A stretch of DNA of 64,000 nucleotides from an uncultured Muribaculaceae bacterium (GTDB lineage: Bacteria; Bacteroidota; Bacteroidia; Bacteroidales; Muribaculaceae): assembly GCA_910585275.1 (NCBI GenBank), contig CAJUCW010000015.1, positions 1 through 64,000 of the forward strand, in the 5' to 3' direction. Below are positions 48,997-57,333 of this stretch, one piece after another. Both the position numbers and the translations under genes were made by a program. The first letter of the stretch is position 1, and each line of letters starts with the position of its first letter. Under the pieces are notes generated by a model. The model was not told the DNA's origin and did not search any database. It saw only the letters and a program-made list of their open reading frames with translations.

Positions 48997-50538
48997 ATGG
49001 AAAAGATACTCTGGGCTGACGACGAGATAGACCTCCTCAAGCCCCATATAATGTTTCTGAAAGCTAAAGGGTATGAAGTGGTGACCGTGGCGAGCGGCCG
49101 CGACGCCCTCGACATGCTCGACCACGAACGTTTCAATCTTATTCTCCTCGACGAGAATATGCCCGGACTTTCGGGGCTTGAGACGCTTTCTCTCATCAAC
49201 CGTTCGCATCCCGACGTGCCGGTCATCATGATTACTAAGTCGGAAGAAGAGAACCTTATGAACCAGGCGATAGGCAACCAGATTGCCGATTATCTGATAA
49301 AACCCGTCAATCCCAACCAGATTCTTCTTTCCATAAAGAAGAACCTTCACAGCGGCGAACTGGTGGCGCAGACCGCCACCTCCACCTATCAGCAGGAATT
49401 CCAGAACCTCTCTTCGCTCATCAACATGGCGCAGAGCGTGAGCGACTGGATGGAGGTGTATCGTCGTCTGGTCTATTGGGAACTTAAGCTCTCGGAGGCC
49501 GACAATTCAATGGGCGAATTGCTGCTCATGCAGAAGCGCGACGCCAACAGCAATTTCTGCAAGTTCATAAAACGGGAATACGAAGGGTGGGTCAAAACCC
49601 CCGACCATCCCCTCATGAGCCACGAACTCTTCAAACAGAGGGTTTTCCCGCTGCTCGACAGGGGGGAGAAAGTGTGCTTTATTCTTATCGACAATTTCCG
49701 CCTCGACCAATGGAGGGTGATACAACCTTTGATGACCGAATGGTTTAACGTGGAGGAGGAGCTTTACACCACCATCCTGCCCACATCCACACAGTATGCG
49801 CGAAACGCGATATTCGCCGGATTGATGCCGTTGCAGATTTCCGAGATGTTTCCCCATCTTTGGGTGGAAGAGGATGAAGACGAAGGGCTCAACATCCATG
49901 AAAGCGAGTTGATAAAGACGCAGCTCGACCGTTTCCGTCGCCGGGAACAGTATTCTTACAACAAACTCAACGATTCGCAGGCATGCGAGAAATTCATGCA
50001 GAAAATCAATTCGCTGAAGGATATACCCCTCAACGTGATAGTGCTGAATTTTATCGACATGCTTTCCCACGCGAGGACGGAGTCGAAGATGATAAGGGAA
50101 CTGGCCAATTCCGATGCCGCCTACCGCTCTCTCACCGAGTCGTGGTTCCGCCATTCCGGTTCGCTCGACATATTCCGCAGGATGTCGGAACTCGGGTTTA
50201 AGGTGATTGTGACCACCGACCACGGCACCATCCGTGTTGACAACCCCATCAAGGTGGTTGGCGACCGGAACACCAACACCAACCTCCGTTATAAGGTGGG
50301 CAAGAACCTCAACTATAATCCCCGGCAGGTGTATGAGATGCACAATCCCAAGAAATTCGGACTCCCTGCACCCAACATATCGAGTTCGTTCATCTATGCG
50401 TGCAACGAAGATTTCTTCTCATATCCCAACAACTACAATTATTACGTGCAGTATTACACCGGCACATTCCAGCACGGCGGCATATCGCTCCAGGAGATGC
50501 TTGTGCCGTTCGTGACGCTCACTCCGAAAGGGTTGTAG
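48997..50538 (+). CDS. porX: T9SS regulator PorX (receiver + PglZ domain)
   Basis: 513 residues. N-terminal receiver domain with acidic pair in 'ILWADDEIDLL', phospho-acceptor Asp52 in 'LILLDENMPGLSG', Thr in 'IMITKSEE' and Lys in 'DYLIKPVNP'. After a helical linker comes a PglZ/alkaline-phosphatase-fold domain ('CFILIDNFRLDQWRVIQPLM', 'TSTQYARNAIFAGLMP', 'VIVTTDHGTIRVDNP'). This layout is PorX, which together with PorY and SigP controls T9SS in Porphyromonas. Adjacent to porW. Confidence 0.95.
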   Translation: MEKILWADDEIDLLKPHIMFLKAKGYEVVTVASGRDALDMLDHERFNLILLDENMPGLSGLETLSLINRSHPDVPVIMITKSEEENLMNQAIGNQIADYLIKPVNPNQILLSIKKNLHSGELVAQTATSTYQQEFQNLSSLINMAQSVSDWMEVYRRLVYWELKLSEADNSMGELLLMQKRDANSNFCKFIKREYEGWVKTPDHPLMSHELFKQRVFPLLDRGEKVCFILIDNFRLDQWRVIQPLMTEWFNVEEELYTTILPTSTQYARNAIFAGLMPLQISEMFPHLWVEEDEDEGLNIHESELIKTQLDRFRRREQYSYNKLNDSQACEKFMQKINSLKDIPLNVIVLNFIDMLSHARTESKMIRELANSDAAYRSLTESWFRHSGSLDIFRRMSELGFKVIVTTDHGTIRVDNPIKVVGDRNTNTNLRYKVGKNLNYNPRQVYEMHNPKKFGLPAPNISSSFIYACNEDFFSYPNNYNYYVQYYTGTFQHGGISLQEMLVPFVTLTPKGL

Positions 50539-50544
50539 TTTACA

Positions 50545-50670
50545 AATGCATAATGCATAATCCATAATGCATAATTCATAATCGATTGCTGTTTAGATAA
50601 TTATGCATTATGTGTTATGAATTACACTTAATTATGCATTATGCATTATGAATTATGAATTATGAATTAC
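50545..50670. repeat. ATTATGCAT-word palindromic repeat cluster
   Basis: Left side ATGCATAATGCATAATCCATAATG and right side ATTATGCATTATGCATTATG-type words (quoted in short pieces) are inverted relative to each other, so the ~125-bp segment could form a large AT-rich hairpin. Related words occur at 220-250. The first possible start codons of the Sel1 gene fall inside it. Confidence 0.7.
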
Positions 50671-50679
50671 ACTGAGCAA

Positions 50680-51705
50680 ATGACTAAGATAATCCCGGTC
50701 ATATTGATGCTGATGATTATCGGCATGGTTGCGGCGGCCGACGGATTCGTCGGCCGTCACGCCGCCGTGCGGGCTTTGGCAAAACGTGCGTCGGAGGGCG
50801 ACGCAAAGGCTCTTTACGACCTTGCCTCGCTCCACGACCGTGGGTATGACACCATTCCCGTTGATTCGGTGCGCTCCACCCTGCTCTATCGCCTTTCCGC
50901 CGAAAAGGGCTATCCCCCGGCGCAGAGTTATCTCGGCTTCCGTTATTTCAACGGGGAGATTGTAAGGAAGGATGTGGATTCGGCTTTGTATTGGTTTGCC
51001 AAGGCGGCAGGAAACGGCGATGCACGTGCCGCCAACAATCTCGGTTATCTCCTTTCTAACAGCGATGCCGTGGGGCGCGATTATCCCCAGGCGTTTTATT
51101 GGCTGACTAAAGCCGCCGCTACCGGCCTCCCTGCCGCCGAGAGCCAACTCGCCGACCTTTACCGCCAAGGCCTCGGCACGGAAAAAGATACATTGAAAGC
51201 GTCGGAACTATATATGGAAGCCATCGGAAAGGGACTTGCCGACGCGGAACTTAAACTTCTCTCTATGATGGGGCGTAAGTGGGAGAATCTTCCGGGGGAT
51301 TCGGCAGTGAGGTTAGGACGCTATTATTATTCCCACCGGGCACCTTTGATTGGCGTAACGCTTTTCGAGAATGCCGCCAAGATGCTCAACCCAGATGCCC
51401 TCGCGTTGCTTGGCGACGCTTATTCGAAGGGAATCGGCGTTGATTATGACCATGACCGATCAACGGCTTATTTCCTTGCCGCCGCATTGAGAGGCAACCC
51501 CTCGGCGCAGTTCGTGATAGGGGAACTGCTTGATATTTTCCCCGATGCATTGTCTTCGGAATCGGCAGTAGAGGCGCTTGGAAGATTTTATCAAGACGCA
51601 GAGGTGCCCGAAGATGTCTATATTCCATCTTATTGGTATGGGATAGCTGCGCAACAGGGGGTGACGGATGCGGAAAAGGCGGCAAAGAGAATGTGGAATC
51701 AGTAA
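50680..51705 (+). CDS. Sel1-repeat (SEL1-like TPR) exported protein
   Basis: 341 residues from the ATG at 50680; the ATG at 50662 lies in repeat sequence. Signal peptide 'VILMLMIIGMVAAADG'. The rest is Sel1-like repeats of about 36 residues ('DAKALYDLASLHDRGYDTIP', 'PAQSYLGFRYFNGEIVRKDV', 'DARAANNLGYLLSNSDAVGR', 'PAAESQLADLYRQGLGTEKD'). Sel1 proteins act as protein-protein scaffolds; the partner is unknown. Confidence 0.88.
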   Translation: MTKIIPVILMLMIIGMVAAADGFVGRHAAVRALAKRASEGDAKALYDLASLHDRGYDTIPVDSVRSTLLYRLSAEKGYPPAQSYLGFRYFNGEIVRKDVDSALYWFAKAAGNGDARAANNLGYLLSNSDAVGRDYPQAFYWLTKAAATGLPAAESQLADLYRQGLGTEKDTLKASELYMEAIGKGLADAELKLLSMMGRKWENLPGDSAVRLGRYYYSHRAPLIGVTLFENAAKMLNPDALALLGDAYSKGIGVDYDHDRSTAYFLAAALRGNPSAQFVIGELLDIFPDALSSESAVEALGRFYQDAEVPEDVYIPSYWYGIAAQQGVTDAEKAAKRMWNQ

Positions 51706-51721
51706 TTCTGATGAGGGATAA

Positions 51722-52660
51722 TCACTTTTCTTGATTTTTCAGACAATTCAGAGCGTTGCGTTTCATGCCGTCGAGTTTCGCCCGTTTTATCGGCGACCCT
51801 TTGAAGAACTTGGAAAACGCCTCTTGTGTCATCCCTGCTACAGCCGAGGCTTCAAGTTCCATGATTTTTTGCGAAGATTGGAATTCCGGGATTCCGGTGG
51901 GTTCAACGTATCTGTTGTGCGGACACACCCTTTGGCATATATCGCATCCGAATAGGGTATGTCGTCCCGCATCCGTAGCCATTGCGGATGCCATATCCCC
52001 GGTCCATTCCCCCCGGTGTTCGATTGTGAGATAATTAAGGCATTTTGCGGAGTCGATTGTGCCGTCGGCCGAGAGCGCGCGGGTGGGACAACGCCTTATG
52101 CATTCACCGCATCCAATGCACGATGCCTCTCTCGCTTCGTCAGGAGCCACAGGAAGCGAAGTCAGTATTTCGGCAAGGAAACACCAGCTTCCGCATCTAT
52201 CGACGATTATAGAGCCGTTTTTCCCCCTCTTCCCTATCCCGCTTTCCATAGCCCAGTATCTTTCGGCAAGCGGGGCGGAATCGATGCAGATGCGCCAGTC
52301 GCCTCCCAGCTGCTCCTTAAGGTTGCCTACGGCTGTTGAAAGACGCTTTCTGATGACGTCGTGATAATCCTCGCCGTATGCATAACATGCTATAGCAGGG
52401 AGACTGTCGTCGCGAAACCGGAGGGGGGCGTAACTGAACGCCGTGCATATAACCGTGGCGGCGTTTTCCATAACTGAGTCCGGATGCCTTTTCAAGGGAG
52501 CATGGCGTGAGAGATATTCCATCCCTGCATGGCGCCCGGAAGCAATCCATTCGCCGTATTGCCGAGTCGCTTCCCCGTTCACGTCGGCCGCCTTGGCGAA
52601 ACCAACGGCGATGGCGCCTGATTTCATGATTTCGGCGCGTATCTCATCTTTTATCGACAT
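51722..52660 (-). CDS. queG: Epoxyqueuosine reductase QueG
   Basis: 312 residues. Cobalamin- and 4Fe-4S-dependent reductase that makes queuosine from epoxyqueuosine in tRNA. Two ferredoxin-type cluster motifs are visible: 'CIGCGECIRRCPTRAL' and 'CDICQRVCPHN'. 'AFSYAPLRF' and 'YAYGEDYHDVIRKRL' are conserved active-site blocks. Start at 52660 (MSIKDEIRAEIM) is preferred over 52678. Confidence 0.95.
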   Translation of the reverse strand: MSIKDEIRAEIMKSGAIAVGFAKAADVNGEATRQYGEWIASGRHAGMEYLSRHAPLKRHPDSVMENAATVICTAFSYAPLRFRDDSLPAIACYAYGEDYHDVIRKRLSTAVGNLKEQLGGDWRICIDSAPLAERYWAMESGIGKRGKNGSIIVDRCGSWCFLAEILTSLPVAPDEAREASCIGCGECIRRCPTRALSADGTIDSAKCLNYLTIEHRGEWTGDMASAMATDAGRHTLFGCDICQRVCPHNRYVEPTGIPEFQSSQKIMELEASAVAGMTQEAFSKFFKGSPIKRAKLDGMKRNALNCLKNQEK

Positions 52661-52697
52661 ATCCGGCTCCTCCGTCAAAATCCTTCTTGATTGAAAG

Positions 52698-53363
52698 TTA
52701 TTTCCTTCCGAAATCGGCAGGGATTTCGCCCCATCTTTCGGTTTGCCATTTCAGCACCTTGGCAGGGAACTGGTGAGTGTTGAGCCAGGTCACGGCACGC
52801 GCCATAAGCTCGAACACTTTCGCGTTGCGAGGCGTAGGTTTAAGCTGTGTCTTCACTTTCCTCGTGCGCGCCCATGCCATCCCCGACACCGAATCGGAAT
52901 AAATGTTGTGGATTTTGCCCTGTTGCGTCATCAAAGCCATGGCGTGGACTATGGCGAGGAACTCCCCTATGTTGTTGGTGGCGTCGTCGAAAGGTCCGAT
53001 ACGGAACAGGGTGCGCCCCGTCATCAGTTCCACGCCCTGGTATTCCATCCTTCCCGGGTTGCCGAGGCAAGACGCATCTACCGCCCAGGCGTCGAGATCG
53101 ACTTCGGGGTTGGTCATATAGTCCGGCTGCCCGGGGCGTGGCAACGAACGGGTGCTGGCCTGCGAAAGAAACCTTCCGAGGTCGTTGCCTTCGTCTTTCC
53201 CCGAAGCACGCCTGAAGGCGTCGGCCGCTTCGGCGGGTGAGGAATAACCTTTATAGCGCGCTCCGTCGAAACCGTCTATCTGTTCCTTGGCATCGCCCCA
53301 GTCGTCATATACACCTGGGTTGCGCCCTTTGAAAACTACGTAATACTTTTTATCTTTCGCCAT
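52698..53363 (-). CDS. rnhA: Ribonuclease H with viroplasmin-type N-terminal domain
   Basis: 221 residues. N-terminal caulimovirus viroplasmin/RNase HI N domain ('KKYYVVFKGRNPGVYDDWGD', 'YKGYSSPAEAADAFRRASG') binds RNA-DNA hybrids. The catalytic domain has Asp in 'DAWAVDASCLGNPG', Glu in 'NNIGEFLAIVHAMAL' and Asp in 'IYSDSVSGMAWARTR'; the final acidic residue is Asp in 'IPADFG'. Degrades RNA in RNA-DNA hybrids. Confidence 0.93.
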   Translation of the reverse strand: MAKDKKYYVVFKGRNPGVYDDWGDAKEQIDGFDGARYKGYSSPAEAADAFRRASGKDEGNDLGRFLSQASTRSLPRPGQPDYMTNPEVDLDAWAVDASCLGNPGRMEYQGVELMTGRTLFRIGPFDDATNNIGEFLAIVHAMALMTQQGKIHNIYSDSVSGMAWARTRKVKTQLKPTPRNAKVFELMARAVTWLNTHQFPAKVLKWQTERWGEIPADFGRK

Positions 53364-53404
53364 TCGGAGTGGTGTTGACAAAATTAAATCCTTCGATTGG
53401 GTGT

Positions 53405-54418
53405 TCAGAACGTCGGCTCATGGCGATAGTCGTAGTCGCCGCGAAGCTTCTCAAAAATTTCCGGGTTGTTTCTTAACGCTTCCATATCGGCAAACGGATT
53501 GTAAGAATCCATGATGACGGCCGGTGCGTTTTCAGGGAATCCGTTTTCCGGGCAGACGTAATCACCGCAGAGGTCGTCGGTCGGTACCTGCAAGTTAAAA
53601 AAGTCTGCCACGGCCCGAAGCGCCATGCGTGTCGCGCGTTGTTTCCCTTCGAAAGAATATCCGGCTATATGGGGTGTGGCGATGGTTGCGGCTTCAAGCA
53701 AATGGAGGTTTATGGCCGGTTCGTTTTCCCACACGTCGATTATGGCCTTTGACCGATTGTTTTCAAGATGGCGTAGCCATGCCTTGTTGTCAACCACCGG
53801 CCCTCTCGAAGTATTTATCAGAAATGCGCCCGGTTTCAGCATCGAGAGCTCCCGCTCCCCTATCAGATGGAAAGTGGGATGCTTTCCGGTTTTTGTGAGG
53901 GGCGTGTGGAGCGTGACTGCATCCGCTTCTTCAAGTAATTGTGCCAGTGGAATATAGTCGTTGTCGATATGTCCTTCTTCCTGCCTCGGGGGGTCGCATA
54001 CGAGAATTCGGGCACCCAGGGCTCTCCCCCATTCCGCCACTAAGGAACCCACATGGCCGTAGCCTACTATCCCGATTGTCGAAGACGACGGATCGAACCC
54101 TTCGCGCAGAAGCGATGACCATACATACTGGGCCACACCGGGGGCGTTGCATCTCGCAGCATTCCTGATTGTCACCCCGTTGGCCTCGCACCATGGGATA
54201 TCGATGTGGTCGGTGCCTATCGTGGCCGTGGCAACGAGTTTCACGTTGCTCCCTTTAAGCAGGTTTTCATCGCAACGGGTGCGGGTCCGCGTGATTATCG
54301 CGTCGGCATCCTTCACAAGCGCCGCATCGATTTTGTCCGGGGCGCAATAAATCACTTCTCCGGAGTTTTCGAGCCTTCCTTCTATAAAGGGTATTTTATT
54401 ATCGACTATGAATTTCAT
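53405..54418 (-). CDS. pdxB: 4-phosphoerythronate dehydrogenase
   Basis: 337 residues. Second step of the DXP-dependent pyridoxal phosphate pathway (oxidation of 4-phosphoerythronate). 'FIVDNKIPFIEGRLE' opening, the D-isomer 2-hydroxyacid dehydrogenase Rossmann motif 'GIVGYGHVGSLVAEWGRALG', the catalytic Arg in 'INTSRGPVVDN', Glu in 'DVWENEP' and His in 'ATPHIAGYS' are present. The C-terminal dimerisation domain is shorter than in E. coli PdxB. Confidence 0.93.
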   Translation of the reverse strand: MKFIVDNKIPFIEGRLENSGEVIYCAPDKIDAALVKDADAIITRTRTRCDENLLKGSNVKLVATATIGTDHIDIPWCEANGVTIRNAARCNAPGVAQYVWSSLLREGFDPSSSTIGIVGYGHVGSLVAEWGRALGARILVCDPPRQEEGHIDNDYIPLAQLLEEADAVTLHTPLTKTGKHPTFHLIGERELSMLKPGAFLINTSRGPVVDNKAWLRHLENNRSKAIIDVWENEPAINLHLLEAATIATPHIAGYSFEGKQRATRMALRAVADFFNLQVPTDDLCGDYVCPENGFPENAPAVIMDSYNPFADMEALRNNPEIFEKLRGDYDYRHEPTF

Positions 54419-54463
54419 TATCCGTTTTTTTATTATTGTCCCCCCTGTTCTGTCGTTGTTGGG

Positions 54464-55438
54464 TTACGACAGCAGCATCATACCTACGAAGAATCCTATA
54501 TATACCACAGCGGGGATGGCTGTCAGTAGCCATTCCCTGCGGATGTTCCATAATGCGCAAAGATTGGCCACCTGCACGGCAACCGTGAAATATAATGTGG
54601 CTATGTAGGCCATCATATTGGAAAAATCTATGATTATGCAGATAATACTCATTACGCCCACAAGGCTTATCGACATGTTGAGGGCGTTGATTCTCGAATT
54701 GCCGGCATAGAGCTTGATGCTGTTGTTAAGGCCGAGCATAATGCCGAAAAACGAGGCTAAGCCTACGCTCACCATCAGGAGAAAGAGGTCGGGGGCTTGT
54801 GCGAACCCGTTGAAAAGGTTGGTGAATTCCGGCATTCTGAACCATTCCGGATTAATAATACCTAACCCCACCCCTACCCAATACGGTGCGATTATGCCCA
54901 TCCCCATGGCAAGGAATTCCTTGATGCGGAATGCTTTCATCACGATGGCGGCTATGACGTAAGGCAAGATGAAGGGGATGAATGCATATTGCACCATCGA
55001 ACCTACGGAAAACATAGTGCCGATCAGAAACATCTGCTGGGTGGCATTGCTTTGGCGGTAGCAGCCGAACAGCACCGACAGCGACATCAGGTTTACTGCA
55101 CAAATCAGTGTGGATGTTGAAAGATGGTCGGTGATCCAGGGGTTTGAGGCCGTGAGCACAAGGAACAATGCCGGGAGCACCGGCTGTGTTGACCTTATGA
55201 AGTTGTAGTGACGGTTTAGCAGAAACGCTCCTACTGCTATCAGCGCTATCCCTGCCGTGTTGATTATCCATGACCACAATGGCGGTATTTCCCATAGGTT
55301 GGGCGAACGCAGACATATGCCGAGTTCCCCGGACAGCCGCGATTCATGCCCGCAAAAATATGCAAGCGCACACATGGCCCCCGCCGCCAATGCGGCGAGG
55401 ACCATGCCTGTCTTTCCTATTCCTTTCCGGCGTGTCAT
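54464..55438 (-). CDS. Multi-pass membrane protein (DUF6427-like)
   Basis: 324 residues with about eight to nine hydrophobic segments covering almost the whole length, e.g. 'MVLAALAAGAMCALAYF', 'AFIPFILPYVIAAIVM', 'LFLLMVSVGLASFFGIMLGL' and 'LTAIPAVVYIGFFVGMMLL'. The organisation and the 'APYWVGVGLGI' block resemble the Bacteroidetes DUF6427 family, whose function is unknown. Starts 9 bp after the end of the upstream RlmL-like gene (55448) on the same strand, so probably co-transcribed. Confidence 0.7.
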   Translation of the reverse strand: MTRRKGIGKTGMVLAALAAGAMCALAYFCGHESRLSGELGICLRSPNLWEIPPLWSWIINTAGIALIAVGAFLLNRHYNFIRSTQPVLPALFLVLTASNPWITDHLSTSTLICAVNLMSLSVLFGCYRQSNATQQMFLIGTMFSVGSMVQYAFIPFILPYVIAAIVMKAFRIKEFLAMGMGIIAPYWVGVGLGIINPEWFRMPEFTNLFNGFAQAPDLFLLMVSVGLASFFGIMLGLNNSIKLYAGNSRINALNMSISLVGVMSIICIIIDFSNMMAYIATLYFTVAVQVANLCALWNIRREWLLTAIPAVVYIGFFVGMMLLS

Positions 55439-55447
55439 CTGCCGGGA

Positions 55448-57205
55448 TCAATCTTCGTCATCTTGCTTCTTCCATCCCTTGCGAGAACGCATGTGGACGG
55501 TGTTGATTATTCTCTCCGACGATTCCGGCAACCTGGGGCCTTTGGAATTTGCAGGATTGTACCCTCCACGGTCGTTCCTGTCATTGCGAAATCCCCCGCG
55601 TTCGTTCTTATTGCCACGGAATCCCCCGCGTTCGTTCCCGTTCCTGTCGCTACGGAACCCTCCACGGTCATTCCTGTCGCCACGGAATCCCCCGCGGTCG
55701 TTTCTGTCGCCACGGAATCCACCGCGGTCTCCCCTCTCTGAGCCTTTTTCACGGTCGTAGGGACGCGACTGGGGTTTGGGACGATTGTAGCTTCGGTTGT
55801 CGCCTTTGTCGCGGCTGTAGGGGCGGCTTTCGAAGTCATCGTCGTCGTCATGACGGAAGCCTCCTCTCGGGGCGGCGTCGAACGAACGTTTGTTCTCGTC
55901 TCTGTTGAACGGCTTTTTCTTCTTGCGGTCGTCGGTCATCCCTTTGCCGCTGTTGAATTTCTTTGCCTGGCGTTCCCAGTCGTCATCGGAGATGTGGCGC
56001 ACTTTCTTGGGGCCTTGTTCTTTCTTTGCATCGGGGTTGCTCACGCTTCCCCCTTCCGCGCGGAAATCGGAATAGCGTCCGTCAAACAGCACGTATTCGC
56101 GCAGGCTGCATTCGAGGCTGCCGTTGTGGAGCGGAATCTTTATCGACGGCTTGAGTCCGATTTCGGCAAACTGCTCGTCGCGGTATCCTATGATCCATGC
56201 ATGCCATCCCTTGAAATACGTCTTTAGCGTGGAGCCGATGCTCTTGTAAAGCAGATTTATGTTGTCAGGTTTAAGCCTTTCTCCGTAGGGAGGGTTGGTC
56301 ACCATGACCCCTTCCGGAGCGTTGTCGGTCCAGTCCACGAGAGGTTTGCATTGGATATCGACCATGTCATCTACGCGTGCCGACTTGATATTCTTGCGTG
56401 CAATCATCACGGCCTCGGGAGAGATGTCGCCGCCGTAAATCTTATAGGCGAATTCGCGCTCCGCGGAATCGTCGTTGTAGATTTCCTCGAAGAGTTCCTC
56501 GTCGAAATCCGGCCATTTCTCGAAGGCGAAACTCTCGCGATAAATGCCCGGGTTGATATTGGCGGCTATAAGGGCGGCCTCTATCAGGAAAGTGCCGGAA
56601 CCGCACATGGGGTCAACGAAATCGCAGTCGCCCCGCCAGCCCGTTTTCATGATTATTCCGGCGGCAAGCACCTCGTTGATGGGCGCTTCGGTCTGTTCCG
56701 TGCGGTATCCGCGCTTCGACAGCGGTTCGCCGCTCGAATCGAGCGAGATTGTGACGCGGTTGTCGGAGATATGCACGTTAAGCTGTATGTCGGCCCCGCT
56801 GAGGCGGATTGAGGGACGTCGGCCGTATTTGTCGTTGAAATGGTCGGCGATTCCGTCTTTTACGCGGTATGTCACAAACTTGGAGTGGTTGAATTCCGCG
56901 CTGTTCACCGTAGAATCAATCGAGAAGGTGGAATCGACGGTCATAAACTGTTCCCAGTCCAGGTCGCGGACGTAGTCATACAGTTCATCGGTAGAATCCG
57001 CTGTGAATTTCACGATTGGCTTCAGGATTCTAAGGGCGGTTCTGCAGCAGAGGTTGGCACGATACATAAGTTCGTTGTCGCCTTCGAATGTGACCATACG
57101 CAGACCCATCTCCACGTTTTCCGCGCCGAGTTCTATGAGTTCGTCGCGGAGCACATCCTCCAGCCCCTGGAAAGTCTTGGCGACCATCTGGAATTTAGTT
57201 TCCAT
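55448..57205 (-). CDS. THUMP-domain RNA methyltransferase (RlmL-like) with RGG-like tail
   Basis: 585 residues. N-terminal THUMP domain (to about residue 150), then a class I methyltransferase domain with 'DFVDPMCGSGTFLIEAALIA' (SAM-binding), 'IYGGDISPEAVMIARKNI' and the catalytic 'VMVTNPPYGERL' (NPPY). The family's E. coli relative RlmL methylates 23S rRNA G2445. The core ends near residue 385. The last 200 residues are a low-complexity, highly charged tail containing tandem 'RGGFRGDRND'-type units (about residues 495-560) before a short basic end. Confidence 0.88.
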   Translation of the reverse strand: METKFQMVAKTFQGLEDVLRDELIELGAENVEMGLRMVTFEGDNELMYRANLCCRTALRILKPIVKFTADSTDELYDYVRDLDWEQFMTVDSTFSIDSTVNSAEFNHSKFVTYRVKDGIADHFNDKYGRRPSIRLSGADIQLNVHISDNRVTISLDSSGEPLSKRGYRTEQTEAPINEVLAAGIIMKTGWRGDCDFVDPMCGSGTFLIEAALIAANINPGIYRESFAFEKWPDFDEELFEEIYNDDSAEREFAYKIYGGDISPEAVMIARKNIKSARVDDMVDIQCKPLVDWTDNAPEGVMVTNPPYGERLKPDNINLLYKSIGSTLKTYFKGWHAWIIGYRDEQFAEIGLKPSIKIPLHNGSLECSLREYVLFDGRYSDFRAEGGSVSNPDAKKEQGPKKVRHISDDDWERQAKKFNSGKGMTDDRKKKKPFNRDENKRSFDAAPRGGFRHDDDDDFESRPYSRDKGDNRSYNRPKPQSRPYDREKGSERGDRGGFRGDRNDRGGFRGDRNDRGGFRSDRNGNERGGFRGNKNERGGFRNDRNDRGGYNPANSKGPRLPESSERIINTVHMRSRKGWKKQDDED

Positions 57206-57333
57206 CTTTCTTTAATCGATTTTGCGGGCTTGTCAGAATCTGATTCGCCCTCGGTGTTGTTTTGTTATGAGGATTAAAATTATTTCTGTTTGTTTGGGGG
57301 GATGTCCCCCTCTATAAGCGGTTTGTCCGGTTG

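Noticed and set aside
48997..50538. PglZ domain as part of a BREX or phage defence system
   Set aside because: The receiver domain plus PglZ-like domain next to porW is the PorX layout; no brx genes are nearby.
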